Positions 1 through 7,192 of a DNA stretch of 27,620 bases are shown in pieces. The notes under the pieces were generated by a model. It had not been told where the DNA came from, did no database searches, and saw only the letters and a list, made by a program, of their open reading frames with translations. This DNA is from Lachnospiraceae bacterium UBA3821 (GTDB lineage Bacteria > Bacillota > Clostridia > Lachnospirales > Lachnospiraceae): assembly GCA_002368865.1 (NCBI GenBank), contig DFDT01000171.1, forward strand, positions 1 to 27,620, written 5' to 3'. How positions within the stretch are numbered: position 1 is the first letter of the stretch; every line of letters begins with the position of its first letter. A program made the position numbers and the translations under genes.

Positions 1-109
1 CAACGATGTTGACACCGTGCTGACCGAGCGCCGGTCCTACAGGCGGAGCCGGTGTTGCCTTGCCGGCAGGAATCTGTAACTTGATATATCCTTCTACTTT
101 CTTTGCCAT
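1..109 (-). CDS. rplK: Ribosomal protein uL11 (L11), N-terminal part
   Basis: Only the first 36 codons are in the window; the gene runs off the left edge. The reverse strand reads [20 protein letters not shown] and continues with the [13 protein letters not shown] segment, which is the conserved proline-rich N-terminal domain of L11. Known role: L11 forms the GTPase-associated centre of the 50S subunit with 23S rRNA. The start codon is ATG at 109-107, preceded by a strong AGGAGGTG ribosome binding site 5 bases upstream. It lies 171 bases downstream of nusG, in the usual bacterial order secE-nusG-rplK. Confidence 0.97.
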   Translation of the reverse strand, partial: MAKKVEGYIKLQIPAGKATPAPPVGPALGQHGVNIV

Positions 110-223
110 TGTGGCACCTCCTATAATGTGGTAATCTGGCGCAGGAACTGAATGTCCCCGCTCCCACCAGGAATGTCTGCGATCATAAAACCGCCAAACA
201 CACTCCCATGTTACTTATATTTA

Positions 224-247
224 CCGGTCCGTCCGAAAACCGACCGG
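224..247 (-). promoter_or_regulatory. GC-rich hairpin in the nusG-rplK spacer
   Basis: The 171-base nusG-rplK spacer contains an inverted repeat, CCGGTC (224-229) and GACCGG (242-247), with a 12-base loop. No T-run follows it on the minus strand, so it does not look like an intrinsic terminator. It could be an RNA processing or regulatory structure in the rplK leader, but the sequence gives no direct proof of function. Confidence 0.3.
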
Positions 248-280
248 GAAATACCTAAAGCTTATAGCTTTCGAGAAAAC

Positions 281-799
281 CTATAGCTTTCTTACTTCCG
301 CGAAGCTGATCTCCACAGGGGTCTCTCTGCCAAACAGCTCCACATTGATGGTTGCAGTCTGCTTGCCGAAGTCGAGCTTCTGCACGACGCCCACGGTATC
401 CTTCCAGACACCGGCAACCACAGCAATGCTGTCACCCTCCACAAAGTCAATGGTGACATTGTCTGTCTTGATGCCCAGAGGTTTCATCTCAGCTTCCGTA
501 AGGGGAACCGGTTTGCTTCCCGGTCCGACAAATCCGGTGACGCCACGGGTGTTACGCACAACATACCATGTGTCATCATTCATTTCCATATTCAGAAGCA
601 CATAGCCGGGAAACATCTTCTTCGGAACAGTTTTCTTCGCACCGTTCTTGATCTCCACAACATCCTGCATCGGTACTCTGACCTCAAGGATCTGCTCTGC
701 AAGATGGGGATTGTTCTCGATGGTCTTCTCAATATTGGCTTTGACCTTATTTTCATATCCGGAATAGGTATGCACTACATACCACATTGCCTCTGCCAT
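281..799 (-). CDS. nusG: Transcription termination/antitermination factor NusG
   Basis: This 172-residue protein has the normal NusG length. It begins MAEAMWYVVHTYSGYENKVK, the conserved start of the NGN domain, has the PMQDVVEIKNG and FPGYVLLNMEM segments, and ends with a KOW domain (about residues 120-172, including VVAGVWKDTVGVVQ). Known role: NusG binds RNA polymerase at the clamp, modulates pausing and Rho action, and couples transcription to translation. It follows secE by 22 bases, so the two are co-transcribed. The start is ATG at 799 with a GAGGG-type site just upstream. Met5 (WYVVH follows) also has a GAGG a few bases before it and could be an alternative start. Confidence 0.98.
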   Translation of the reverse strand: MAEAMWYVVHTYSGYENKVKANIEKTIENNPHLAEQILEVRVPMQDVVEIKNGAKKTVPKKMFPGYVLLNMEMNDDTWYVVRNTRGVTGFVGPGSKPVPLTEAEMKPLGIKTDNVTIDFVEGDSIAVVAGVWKDTVGVVQKLDFGKQTATINVELFGRETPVEISFAEVRKL

Positions 800-821
800 A
801 TTATCGCCCTCGCTCTTATTC

Positions 822-1049
822 TTATAAAGATGTCAGGAAATTCACGCCATACTGGAAAATATAGTCCAGCACTGCGATCAGAACTCCCACTACCAAAGAA
901 ATCGCAACCACGGCAACGGATTGCTTCACAGTCGCCTGTCTGTCCGGCCATGTGATCTTGGCATATTCCGACTTTACGCCCTTAAAGAATGCACCAAGCT
1001 TGGACTGATTCTCTGCAGAATTTTTCTGCTTGTTTGCGGAATCTCCCAT
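822..1049 (-). CDS. secE: Preprotein translocase subunit SecE
   Basis: This is a 75-residue protein of the short, single-spanning SecE type found in Gram-positive bacteria. The polar N-terminus is followed by the conserved amphipathic segment FFKGVKSEYAKITWPDRQ (about residues 22-39) and one hydrophobic membrane helix (about residues 46-64). Known role: SecE clamps SecY and stabilises the SecYEG channel in the cytoplasmic membrane. The start is ATG at 1049, with GGAGGTCGAAA immediately upstream. It sits between rpmG and nusG, the standard position. Confidence 0.97.
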   Translation of the reverse strand: MGDSANKQKNSAENQSKLGAFFKGVKSEYAKITWPDRQATVKQSVAVVAISLVVGVLIAVLDYIFQYGVNFLTSL

Positions 1050-1074
1050 TTTCGACCTCCACTCAATTCATTTC

Positions 1075-1118
1075 AAGAAACATTACTTCGTCTCTGAAGA
1101 AACATTACTTTGTTTCTT
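1075..1118. repeat. Imperfect 22-bp tandem duplication at the 3' end of rpmG
   Basis: Two adjacent 22-bp copies (1075-1096 and 1097-1118) share the 14-mer AAGAAACATTACTT and differ at three positions in the rest. The upstream copy on the minus strand contains the last codons and stop of rpmG. The other lies in the rpmG-secE spacer, so it repeats the KETK-stop end of the gene out of function. It looks like a small tandem duplication that lengthened the spacer. Confidence 0.7.
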
Positions 1119-1254
1119 TGTGTAACGTATGCGTCTTGCAGAATCTACAATACTTCTTGGTCTCCATTCTGTCCGGATGATTCTTCTTCTCTTTTGTTGT
1201 ATTGTAGTTGCGCTGTTTGCACTCGGTACATGCCAATGTAATCTTTGTACGCAT
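1105..1254 (-). CDS. rpmG: Ribosomal protein bL33 (L33)
   Basis: This 49-residue protein begins [17 protein letters not shown] and ends with the YCRFCKTH segment. It has both CxxC motifs (CTEC and CRFC) of the zinc-binding form of L33. Known role: a small 50S subunit protein near the E site. The start is ATG at 1254, with the purine-rich GGAGGTAGGAAG directly upstream. It is the first gene of the rpmG-secE-nusG-rplK unit and sits just behind the strong promoter at 1318-1346. Confidence 0.97.
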   Translation of the reverse strand: MRTKITLACTECKQRNYNTTKEKKNHPDRMETKKYCRFCKTHTLHKETK

Positions 1255-1317
1255 TCTTCCTACCTCCACGTGTTTTTTAAGCATAAAAAAAAGACCTAAA
1301 TCTCATGTCGCCTGTTT

Positions 1318-1346
1318 ACTATAACACATTGTCCTCTGCCCGTCAA
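1318..1346 (-). promoter_or_regulatory. Near-consensus SigA promoter for rpmG-secE-nusG
   Basis: On the minus strand, TTGACG (1346-1341) and TATAGT (1323-1318) are separated by exactly 17 bases. This is one of the best promoters in the window and lies about 65 bases before the rpmG start. The upstream side (1347-1380) holds two copies of TTTTTTACAAAAA spaced 17 bp apart. These A/T tracts could act as an UP element contacting the polymerase alpha subunit (inference). Confidence 0.88.
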
Positions 1347-1392
1347 CAAATTTTTTACAAAAACTGTTTTTTACAAAAAACAATCTTCCGCA

Positions 1393-1429
1393 GGCAGCAG
1401 GGGGCGCACTCCCTCCGGAAGTCCGCCCC
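1393..1429 (-). terminator. Possible terminator downstream of the ACT-domain gene
   Basis: A GC-rich inverted repeat pairs GGGGCG with CGCCCC, with further ACT/AGT and CC/GG pairs interrupted by symmetric mismatches. It follows the stop of the ACT-domain gene by about 20 bases. A T-run comes only about 15 bases after the stem, so this is not a textbook intrinsic terminator. It also separates the gene from the rpmG promoter region. Confidence 0.4.
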
Positions 1430-1449
1430 GTGACATCATTTTGATGATT

Positions 1450-1884
1450 TTATAAGGATGCGATCTCCTCCTGCGCGACCACGCGGATCCCCGCCTTCGC
1501 CAGCGCAGTCTCCGCCGCTCTGTGGTCATCCACCCGGAACACCATATATGCATTTTTCTTCGAAGTCTCCGAAGACAGGGCATACATATAATCCAGATTG
1601 ATCTGCGCCTGCGCGAACACCTTCAGGATCTGATTCAGTCCGCCCGGCACATCCGGCAGCTCTACGATCACAACGCTTGTCAGCTTGTTGATATAACCCG
1701 CATCCTTCAATACGGTGGTCGCCTCATATACATCGTCCACAATGATCCGGACGATGCCGAATCCCTCCGTCTCCGCCAGGGAAAGCGCCCGCATATTGAT
1801 CTTGTTGGAAGCCAAAACCTCTGTCATCTCACACATCTTGCCCGGCTTATTCTCCAGGAAAATAGAAATCTGCTTTACACTCAT
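1450..1884 (-). CDS. Tandem ACT-domain regulatory protein, PaaK partner
   Basis: This 144-residue protein consists of two ACT domains, one at about residues 4-68 (ISIFLENKPGKMCEMTEVLA, then NINMRALSLAE-like) and one at about 71-138 (VVIVELPDVPGGLNQILKVF). There is no enzyme domain. ACT domains bind small ligands, often amino acids. Stand-alone double-ACT proteins of this type are commonly encoded next to phenylacetate-CoA ligase in Clostridia, and that is the case here: the gene starts 19 bases after the stop of paaK. The likely role is sensing an aromatic amino acid or related acid to modulate the ligase or the pathway (inference). The start is ATG at 1884, with GGAGGGGT upstream. Confidence 0.9.
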   Translation of the reverse strand: MSVKQISIFLENKPGKMCEMTEVLASNKINMRALSLAETEGFGIVRIIVDDVYEATTVLKDAGYINKLTSVVIVELPDVPGGLNQILKVFAQAQINLDYMYALSSETSKKNAYMVFRVDDHRAAETALAKAGIRVVAQEEIASL

Positions 1885-1903
1885 AGTTACCCCTCCTTCT
1901 CGG

Positions 1904-3205
1904 TCAGATCTTACGGTTATCGATCACGCGCACAGCCTTGCCTTCGCTTCTGGTAATGCTCTTAGGCGCCACCAGCGTCACCTTCGCCTTCAGTCCCAGC
2001 ATGGACTTCAGTCCTGCCACCAGCTCATTCTGCCGTTTTGTGATCTCGCCCACATTATCGGTGAACATTTCCGGCGTCATCTCCACATGGACATCCAATG
2101 TATCCGTATTGTTTACGCGTCCCACGATGATCTGGTAGTTCGCCTGATAGCCATGCTCCAGCAGAACCGTCTCGATCTGGGACGGAAATACGTTTACACC
2201 TCTGATGATCAGCATATCGTCGGATCTTCCTCTGGGCTTCTCCATCTTCACATGGGTACGTCCGCAGGAACATTTCTCCCTGCTCAGCTTACAGATATCT
2301 CTGGTGCGGTAACGCATCATCGGGAATGCTTTTTTATCCACCGCAGTAAATACCAGCTCGCCCCACTCACCGTCCGGCAGAACTTCCTCCGTCTCCGGGT
2401 TGATGATCTCCGCAATGAAATGATCCTCATTGATATGCATACCGGTCTGGGCGCTGCACTCAAACGCCACCCCGGGGCCGGAGAGCTCGGTCAGTCCGTA
2501 AATATCATAGGCCTTGATTCCCAGCGTTTCCTCAATATTGTGGCGCATCTCCTCGCTCCACGCCTCCGCGCCGAAAATACCGGCTTTCAGCGGAATATCA
2601 TCGGGGCCAAGTCCCATCTCCTTCATGGTCTCTCCCAGATAAGCGGCATAACTGGGCGTACAGCAGAGGATCGTCGTGGACAGATCCTGGATAAACATGA
2701 TCTGACGCTCGGTATTTCCGGAAGAAATCGGCACCGTCAGACACCCCACTTTGTGGCTTCCGCCATTCAGTCCCGCACCGCCTGTAAACAACCCGAATCC
2801 ATAGGATACCTGGCACACGTCCTCTGCCGTTCCGCCTGCTGCCATGATCGCTCTGGCACAGCAATCCTCCCACAGATCCAGATCCTCCTGCGTATAAAAT
2901 GCCACCACACGTTTTCCGGTGGTTCCGGATGTTGAATGAATTCTGACACAATCCTTCAGGGGAACACCCACCAAGCCATAGGGATACGCATCTCTTAAAT
3001 CTGTCTTTGACAGAAACGGAAGCTTATGCAGATCATCAATGGACTTGATGTCTTCCGGCTTTACGCCTTTTTCTTCCATCTTCTTCCGATAATAAGGCAC
3101 ATTGTCCCACACATGCTTTACCTGCTCCACCAGCTTTTTATTCTGGATGGCAACGATCTCCTCTCTCGAGGCACATTCAATCTCCTGTTGAAAATAGCGC
3201 TCCAC
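1904..3205 (-). CDS. paaK: Phenylacetate-CoA ligase family enzyme (PaaK)
   Basis: This 433-residue adenylate-forming enzyme has the usual PaaK length. The phosphate-binding loop STSGTTGKRV lies at residues 91-100. The downstream segments YGLTELSGPG, the MRYRTRD core and a C-terminal domain with GRSDDMLIIRGVNVFPSQIE are all characteristic. The reaction is an aryl acid plus ATP plus CoA giving aryl-CoA plus AMP plus PPi; phenylacetate and indoleacetate are the usual substrates. The start is GTG at 3205-3203, with AGGAGG nine bases upstream; no nearby ATG fits as well. It forms an operon with the ACT gene. The indolepyruvate ferredoxin oxidoreductase genes often found beside it are absent here, so the substrate source is not shown by context. 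Confidence 0.92.
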   Translation of the reverse strand: MERYFQQEIECASREEIVAIQNKKLVEQVKHVWDNVPYYRKKMEEKGVKPEDIKSIDDLHKLPFLSKTDLRDAYPYGLVGVPLKDCVRIHSTSGTTGKRVVAFYTQEDLDLWEDCCARAIMAAGGTAEDVCQVSYGFGLFTGGAGLNGGSHKVGCLTVPISSGNTERQIMFIQDLSTTILCCTPSYAAYLGETMKEMGLGPDDIPLKAGIFGAEAWSEEMRHNIEETLGIKAYDIYGLTELSGPGVAFECSAQTGMHINEDHFIAEIINPETEEVLPDGEWGELVFTAVDKKAFPMMRYRTRDICKLSREKCSCGRTHVKMEKPRGRSDDMLIIRGVNVFPSQIETVLLEHGYQANYQIIVGRVNNTDTLDVHVEMTPEMFTDNVGEITKRQNELVAGLKSMLGLKAKVTLVAPKSITRSEGKAVRVIDNRKI

Positions 3206-3253
3206 TGTCGTGTTCCTCCTGCCGTTATGGTTATAATAAAATATATTTTCTTA

Positions 3254-3281
3254 AGTATATCACACTCTCACCAATCCGCAA
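3254..3281 (-). promoter_or_regulatory. Candidate paaK promoter
   Basis: On the minus strand, a good -10 element TATACT (about 3259-3254) is preceded by a weaker -35, TTGCGG, with a 16-base spacer. It lies about 50 bases before the GTG start of paaK and just after the terminator of the SDR gene, the expected place for an independent paaK-ACT promoter. Confidence 0.5.
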
Positions 3282-3283
3282 AT

Positions 3284-3323
3284 AAAAAAATCGGAAAAGA
3301 CCCTGGAGTCCTTTCCGATTTTT
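3284..3323 (-). terminator. Intrinsic terminator after the SDR gene
   Basis: An A/T-flanked inverted repeat, AAAAATCGGAAA against TTTCCGATTTTT with an inner GAC/GTC pair, is followed by a T-run on the minus strand. It begins 14 bases after the stop codon of the SDR gene and separates it from paaK. The symmetric A and T tails mean it could work in both directions. Confidence 0.85.
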
Positions 3324-3336
3324 CCACCGTCTTATT

Positions 3337-4110
3337 TTACATACAGGTATATCCGCCATCCACCGGCACGATGTCCCCCGTCACATAAGTGGAGGCCGGC
3401 GATGCCAGGAAGATTGCCGCCGTATCCAGCTCTCCCTCGTTTCCGTAGCGTTCCAGAGGAATCATGGTGCGGGCATTCGCCTGGAAAAACTCGCTGTCCA
3501 GCGTCTCCTTCGTGAGCGGCGTGTAGAAATATCCCGGGCAGATCGCATTCACCGTGATCCCGTATTTGCCCCACTCCGCAGCCAACGCTCTGGTCAGGTT
3601 GACCACGCCGCCTTTCGCCGCATGATACGGCGCGCTGCCCGCAATCTTATTTCCCACCAGACCGTACATGGAGGCAATGTTGATGATGCGCCCATACTTT
3701 GCAGGGATCATCGCCTTCTTCGCCACCGCCCGCGCCATCTTGAAGGTACCGGTCAGATCGATATTGATCTCGTTGAAAAACATCTCGTCAGGCACATCCT
3801 CCGCAGGCGTCACACCGCCGGTCCCGGCATTGTTGATCAGGATGTCGATCCGCCCCAACTTCTCCAGGATCTCATCCACCGCCGCATTCACCCGCTCCGT
3901 ATCCGTGATGTCGCAGGGAACTGCCAGCGTCTTCACCCCGAACTCCGCAGCGATCTCGGCCGCAACCGCCTCGATCTTATCCTGCCTGCGCGCCAGCGCC
4001 ACAATATCCGCTCCCTGGCTGGCCAACGCCTTTGCCATCTGCACGCCCAACCCGGTAGAGCACCCCGTTACCACCGCAACCTGTCCTGTCAGATCAAAAT
4101 AATTTTTCAT
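3337..4110 (-). CDS. SDR-family NAD(P)-dependent oxidoreductase
   Basis: This 257-residue classical short-chain dehydrogenase has the NAD(P)-binding TGCSTGLG loop at residues 15-22, NNAG at 93-96, and the catalytic Ser147, Tyr162 and Lys166 (YHAAK). The C-terminal VTGDIVPVDGGYTCM is the usual SDR ending. Overall it resembles gluconate 5-dehydrogenase or 3-ketoacyl reductase-like enzymes, so an alcohol or sugar-acid substrate is likely but not determined. The start is ATG at 4110, with AGGAGG eight bases upstream. It is divergent from the MocR regulator at 4243 with an overlapping promoter region, which suggests control by that regulator. Confidence 0.93.
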   Translation of the reverse strand: MKNYFDLTGQVAVVTGCSTGLGVQMAKALASQGADIVALARRQDKIEAVAAEIAAEFGVKTLAVPCDITDTERVNAAVDEILEKLGRIDILINNAGTGGVTPAEDVPDEMFFNEINIDLTGTFKMARAVAKKAMIPAKYGRIINIASMYGLVGNKIAGSAPYHAAKGGVVNLTRALAAEWGKYGITVNAICPGYFYTPLTKETLDSEFFQANARTMIPLERYGNEGELDTAAIFLASPASTYVTGDIVPVDGGYTCM

Positions 4111-4160
4111 CCTGTCATCCTCCTCTTCTTTTATTTTTATTTGCCAAGGCTTCCTGCACC

Positions 4161-4189
4161 TTGTAACTTCTTATATTGTTTAGTATAAT
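4161..4189 (+). promoter_or_regulatory. Promoter of the mocR-type gene, overlapping the SDR promoter
   Basis: On the plus strand, TTGTAA (4161-4166) and TATAAT (4184-4189) are separated by 17 bases, about 50 bases before the regulator start. The same A/T core read on the minus strand gives TATACT (4187-4182), a -10 for the divergent SDR gene; its -35 is weak. The two -10 elements share bases, so transcription in one direction should interfere with the other. Confidence 0.65.
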
Positions 4190-4242
4190 CATTTCTGATA
4201 TCTTTTAAATACCCAGTTTTTAAATTTTTTAGGAGGTCAGAT

Positions 4243-5643
4243 ATGCTCACCGTCAATCTGGATCGCAACAGCCCCACATCCCTTTACCTGCAGTTATACG
4301 AATCCGTCAAAAACCAGATCATCCGGAAGGAACTGGCTCCGGACAGCCTCCTTCCCTCCAAGCGCACTTTGGCCATGCACCTGGGCATCAGCGTCAAGAC
4401 CGTAGAAAACGCCTACGCCCAGTTACTGTTGGAGGGCTACATCTATTCCGAGGAGAAAAAAGGCTTCTTCGTCAACACTCTGGAAGACTACCGCACCCGG
4501 AAAGGACCCGCCCCCGCCTATGTCTCCCATTACAAAGAAGATTCTTACCTGGTGGATCTGAAATCCAATAAGCATGCGCTCTCCGAGTTCCCGGTGTCCA
4601 CCTGGTGCCGCCTGATGCGCGAGACACTTTCCTACCAGGATGCCAGCCTCTTCGACACCGTCCCCTTTCACGGCGTGGCCAGACTCCGCGTCGCCATCGC
4701 ACAATACCTGCATGATTTTCGCGGCATGGATGTATCCCCGGACCAGATCATCGTGGGCGCCGGCACGGAGTACCTGTACACGCGCCTGATCCAGCTTCTG
4801 GGACCCGATGCCCGCTACGCCATCGAAGATCCCGGCTACAACAGGATCCGCGCCATCTATAAAAGCAACGGCGTTTCCTACGCGGCGATCCCCGTGGCTT
4901 CCGACGGCATCCGCATGGATCTGCTGGCGGATTCCGGCTGCAATATCGTCCACATCTCCCCGGCACACCATTTTCCGCTGGGCATTGTCACGCCCATCAA
5001 CCGGAGACTGGAGCTTCTGCAATGGGTCAACTCCGCCCCCGGGCGCTATATCATCGAGGACGACTATGACAGCGAATACCGCTATCGCGGAATCGCGGCG
5101 GCTCCCATCTACAGCATCGACATCCGCAGTAAAGTCATCTATATGAACACTTTCTCCAAAAGCGTGGCCCCTGCCGTGCGCATCAGCTACATGGTCCTGC
5201 CCGAGATCCTTATGGAAAAGTATATCGCGACCATGAATTTTTATTCCTGCACCGTGTCCAGTTTCGAACAATACACCCTGGCCAGCTTTATTGAAAAAGG
5301 ACATCTGGAGCGCTATATCAACCGCATGAAACGCCGGGGCGCCGCCCAGCGCGACCTTTTGCTCCACGCCATAGAGCAATCCCCCCTGTCGGCTCACGCC
5401 CGCGTTCTGGACGATACCGCCGGAAGCCATTTCCTGCTGAAGCTGGATACCCGGATGACCGACGTAGAGCTGACCGCCCGCCTGAAAGAGCGGCAGATAC
5501 TGGTCTCCTGCCTGTCGGAATTCTGCGAGCATTCCATGCCGGAATACGCTTCGACTTTGATCCTGAATTATTCCGGCATCACAGAAAAACAGGTCGAATA
5601 TTTTATGGAACAAATTTGCGATATCTTGTCCGTTTCCAGATAA
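4243..5643 (+). CDS. MocR/PdxR-family transcriptional regulator (GntR HTH plus PLP aminotransferase domain)
   Basis: This 466-residue protein has the two-part MocR layout. Residues about 12-78 are a GntR winged helix (LYLQLYESVKNQIIRKELAP, then LPSKRTLAMHLGISVKTVENAY). Residues about 105-460 are a fold-type I aminotransferase domain, with EDDYDSEYRYRG near 272-283 and the PLP lysine in NTFSKS (Lys306). Known role: such proteins bind PLP or a PLP-amine adduct and switch genes of amino acid, GABA or vitamin B6 metabolism. The start is ATG at 4243 after a perfect AGGAGG. It is divergent from the SDR gene, the most likely target. The ligand cannot be read from sequence. Confidence 0.93.
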   Translation: MLTVNLDRNSPTSLYLQLYESVKNQIIRKELAPDSLLPSKRTLAMHLGISVKTVENAYAQLLLEGYIYSEEKKGFFVNTLEDYRTRKGPAPAYVSHYKEDSYLVDLKSNKHALSEFPVSTWCRLMRETLSYQDASLFDTVPFHGVARLRVAIAQYLHDFRGMDVSPDQIIVGAGTEYLYTRLIQLLGPDARYAIEDPGYNRIRAIYKSNGVSYAAIPVASDGIRMDLLADSGCNIVHISPAHHFPLGIVTPINRRLELLQWVNSAPGRYIIEDDYDSEYRYRGIAAAPIYSIDIRSKVIYMNTFSKSVAPAVRISYMVLPEILMEKYIATMNFYSCTVSSFEQYTLASFIEKGHLERYINRMKRRGAAQRDLLLHAIEQSPLSAHARVLDDTAGSHFLLKLDTRMTDVELTARLKERQILVSCLSEFCEHSMPEYASTLILNYSGITEKQVEYFMEQICDILSVSR

Positions 5644-5701
5644 TATTTTTGAGCACTTTTATATTTTCTGATAAATTTTTAAATTTTTTCACAAAAAAGT
5701 A

Positions 5702-5730
5702 TTGTTTTTTTTTCTGTTCTATGCTATGGT
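5702..5730 (+). promoter_or_regulatory. Candidate promoter of the FliD-like gene
   Basis: TTGTTT (5702-5707) and TATGGT (5725-5730) are separated by 17 bases on the plus strand, about 100 bases before the start at 5831. The spacer and flanks are very T-rich. No SigD-type flagellar promoter (TAAA then GCCGATAA) is seen. The leader from about 5737 to 5830 contains a GGGC/GCCC pairing (around 5769 and 5799) but no riboswitch I recognise. Confidence 0.5.
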
Positions 5731-5830
5731 ATATGTATAAAGGTGGGATAGTCTCGGAATGGATATCCGGGCGCCACAAAATGCATGGTTTTTGCCAATG
5801 CCCAGATCAAGGAAGAAAGGAGGCGCGGCA

Positions 5831-7126
5831 ATGAATGTTGCTCTGAATAATGTCTATAATAATTATCTGACAACCTACCAGCCCAAGAATCTGACGAAGC
5901 ATGATGCCCATAAGAAGTCAGAATTGCGCGGCGTATATAATTCCATTGTCAAACTGAATAAAGAAGCGCCTTGGTATCTTCCTACGACCAGCAAGGAAAC
6001 GCAGAACTATGCTGTGGATTTGAAGGAAAATGCCCGCGAGCTGCACAACACACTGGCTGACCTCGGCGGTTTGGACGATACCGGCCTGTTGAATAAGAAA
6101 AGTGCCTTTTCTTCCAACGAAGCGATTGCCGAGGCGGTTTACATCGGCGACCAGGCCACAGCCGGTACCTCTCCCAAGTTTGAACTGGAAGTAGCGTCCC
6201 TTGCCTCTCCACAGGAAAATCTCGGAAACTTTATGGATGACGGCGGTTCCGCTCTTCCTCCGGATACTTATTCCTTCGACGTATCCATCAACGACATGAA
6301 CTATGAATTCCAGTTTGCCGTTGCCCCGGGAGAAACCAACAAAGATGTGCAGTCGCGCTTAATGCGTCTGGTGAACAACTCCAATATCGGCATCCACGCC
6401 GACATGATAGAATCCGAGGGACGAACAGCATTGCGCCTGACCTCCGATTCCAGTGGTCTGCCCTATGGCAAATCACAGATCTTCCAGGTTTCCGACGATC
6501 GCACCAGCAAGGCAAGCGGAACAGTTGAATATTTCGGTCTGGATTACGTCAGTCAGGAAGCTTCGAATGCAAGTTTCACCCTGAACGGCGAGTCCCGCAC
6601 CTCCTCTTCCAACGAGTTTTCCATTGGGAAACAGTTCGAAGTGAAATTAAAGAGTATTACCGAAGAGGGTGAATCCGTACAGATCGGTCTGAAGGAAGAT
6701 GTGGACTCCCTTGCCGACAATGTGACACAGTTGGTGGGCGGATACAACGCCTTTATGAAGGCAGCCTCCAACTACTTAGGTTCGCAGACTAGGAGCAATA
6801 ATCTCGTACAGGAAATGAAAGGCATTGCCGGTCTGTATCACAACTCCATGGAAGCCATGGGATTAAATATGGCGGAGGACGGAACATTGGAAGTGGACTC
6901 CGCGCTGTTAAAAGAAACGGCTCTGCAGTCCGAGGACATCTCGGAGACTTTCTCCTATCTGAAGGATTTCTCCTCCTCGCTGATGCGCAAGAGCAACCAG
7001 ATCTCGCTAAACCCGATGGATTATGTAGATCGCAAGATTGTTGCCTACAAGAACCCGGGACACAATTACGTCAGTCCCTACACGACCAGCGCCTACAGCG
7101 GTATGATGTTCAACAGCTACTGCTAA
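5831..7126 (+). CDS. FliD-like flagellar capping protein homologue
   Basis: This 431-residue protein has two recognisable FliD traits. One is a segment like the FliD N-terminal domain (FELEVASLASPQENLGNF). The other is a C-terminal part with FEVKLKSITEEGESVQIGL followed by VDSLADNVTQLVGGYNAFMK, typical of FliD domain 2. FliD caps the flagellar filament and helps flagellin fold. The far N-terminus (NNVYNNYLTTYQPK onward) is not the usual FliD D0 helix, so this may be a divergent or specialised cap or adhesin-like paralogue. The start at 5831 has AGGAGG seven bases upstream; the reading frame stays open 24 codons further back, but without a comparable site. No other flagellar gene is present in the window. 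Confidence 0.72.
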   Translation: MNVALNNVYNNYLTTYQPKNLTKHDAHKKSELRGVYNSIVKLNKEAPWYLPTTSKETQNYAVDLKENARELHNTLADLGGLDDTGLLNKKSAFSSNEAIAEAVYIGDQATAGTSPKFELEVASLASPQENLGNFMDDGGSALPPDTYSFDVSINDMNYEFQFAVAPGETNKDVQSRLMRLVNNSNIGIHADMIESEGRTALRLTSDSSGLPYGKSQIFQVSDDRTSKASGTVEYFGLDYVSQEASNASFTLNGESRTSSSNEFSIGKQFEVKLKSITEEGESVQIGLKEDVDSLADNVTQLVGGYNAFMKAASNYLGSQTRSNNLVQEMKGIAGLYHNSMEAMGLNMAEDGTLEVDSALLKETALQSEDISETFSYLKDFSSSLMRKSNQISLNPMDYVDRKIVAYKNPGHNYVSPYTTSAYSGMMFNSYC

Positions 7127-7143
7127 ATCAACACATTAAAATC

Positions 7144-7176
7144 AAAAAGGATTGTGGTGACTCACAATCCTTTTTT
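7144..7176. terminator. Bidirectional terminator between the FliD-like and HTH genes
   Basis: A perfect stem, GGATTGTG (7149-7156) with CACAATCC (7163-7170), is flanked by AAAAA on the left and TTTTTT on the right with a six-base loop. It ends the FliD-like gene on the plus strand and the HTH gene on the minus strand, which converge here. Confidence 0.92.
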
Positions 7177-7192
7177 CTGTTGCCTTATTGTC

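Noticed and set aside
1715..2935. A 406-codon open frame on the plus strand
   Set aside because: It is antisense to the well-supported paaK and ACT genes and has no recognisable motifs.
4423..5613. A 396-codon open frame on the minus strand
   Set aside because: It is antisense to the MocR gene, which has matching HTH and PLP motifs, a promoter and a perfect ribosome site.
5737..5830. Possible riboswitch in the FliD-like gene leader
   Set aside because: The GGGC/GCCC pairing is present, but the conserved core of the c-di-GMP riboswitches expected near flagellar genes is not.
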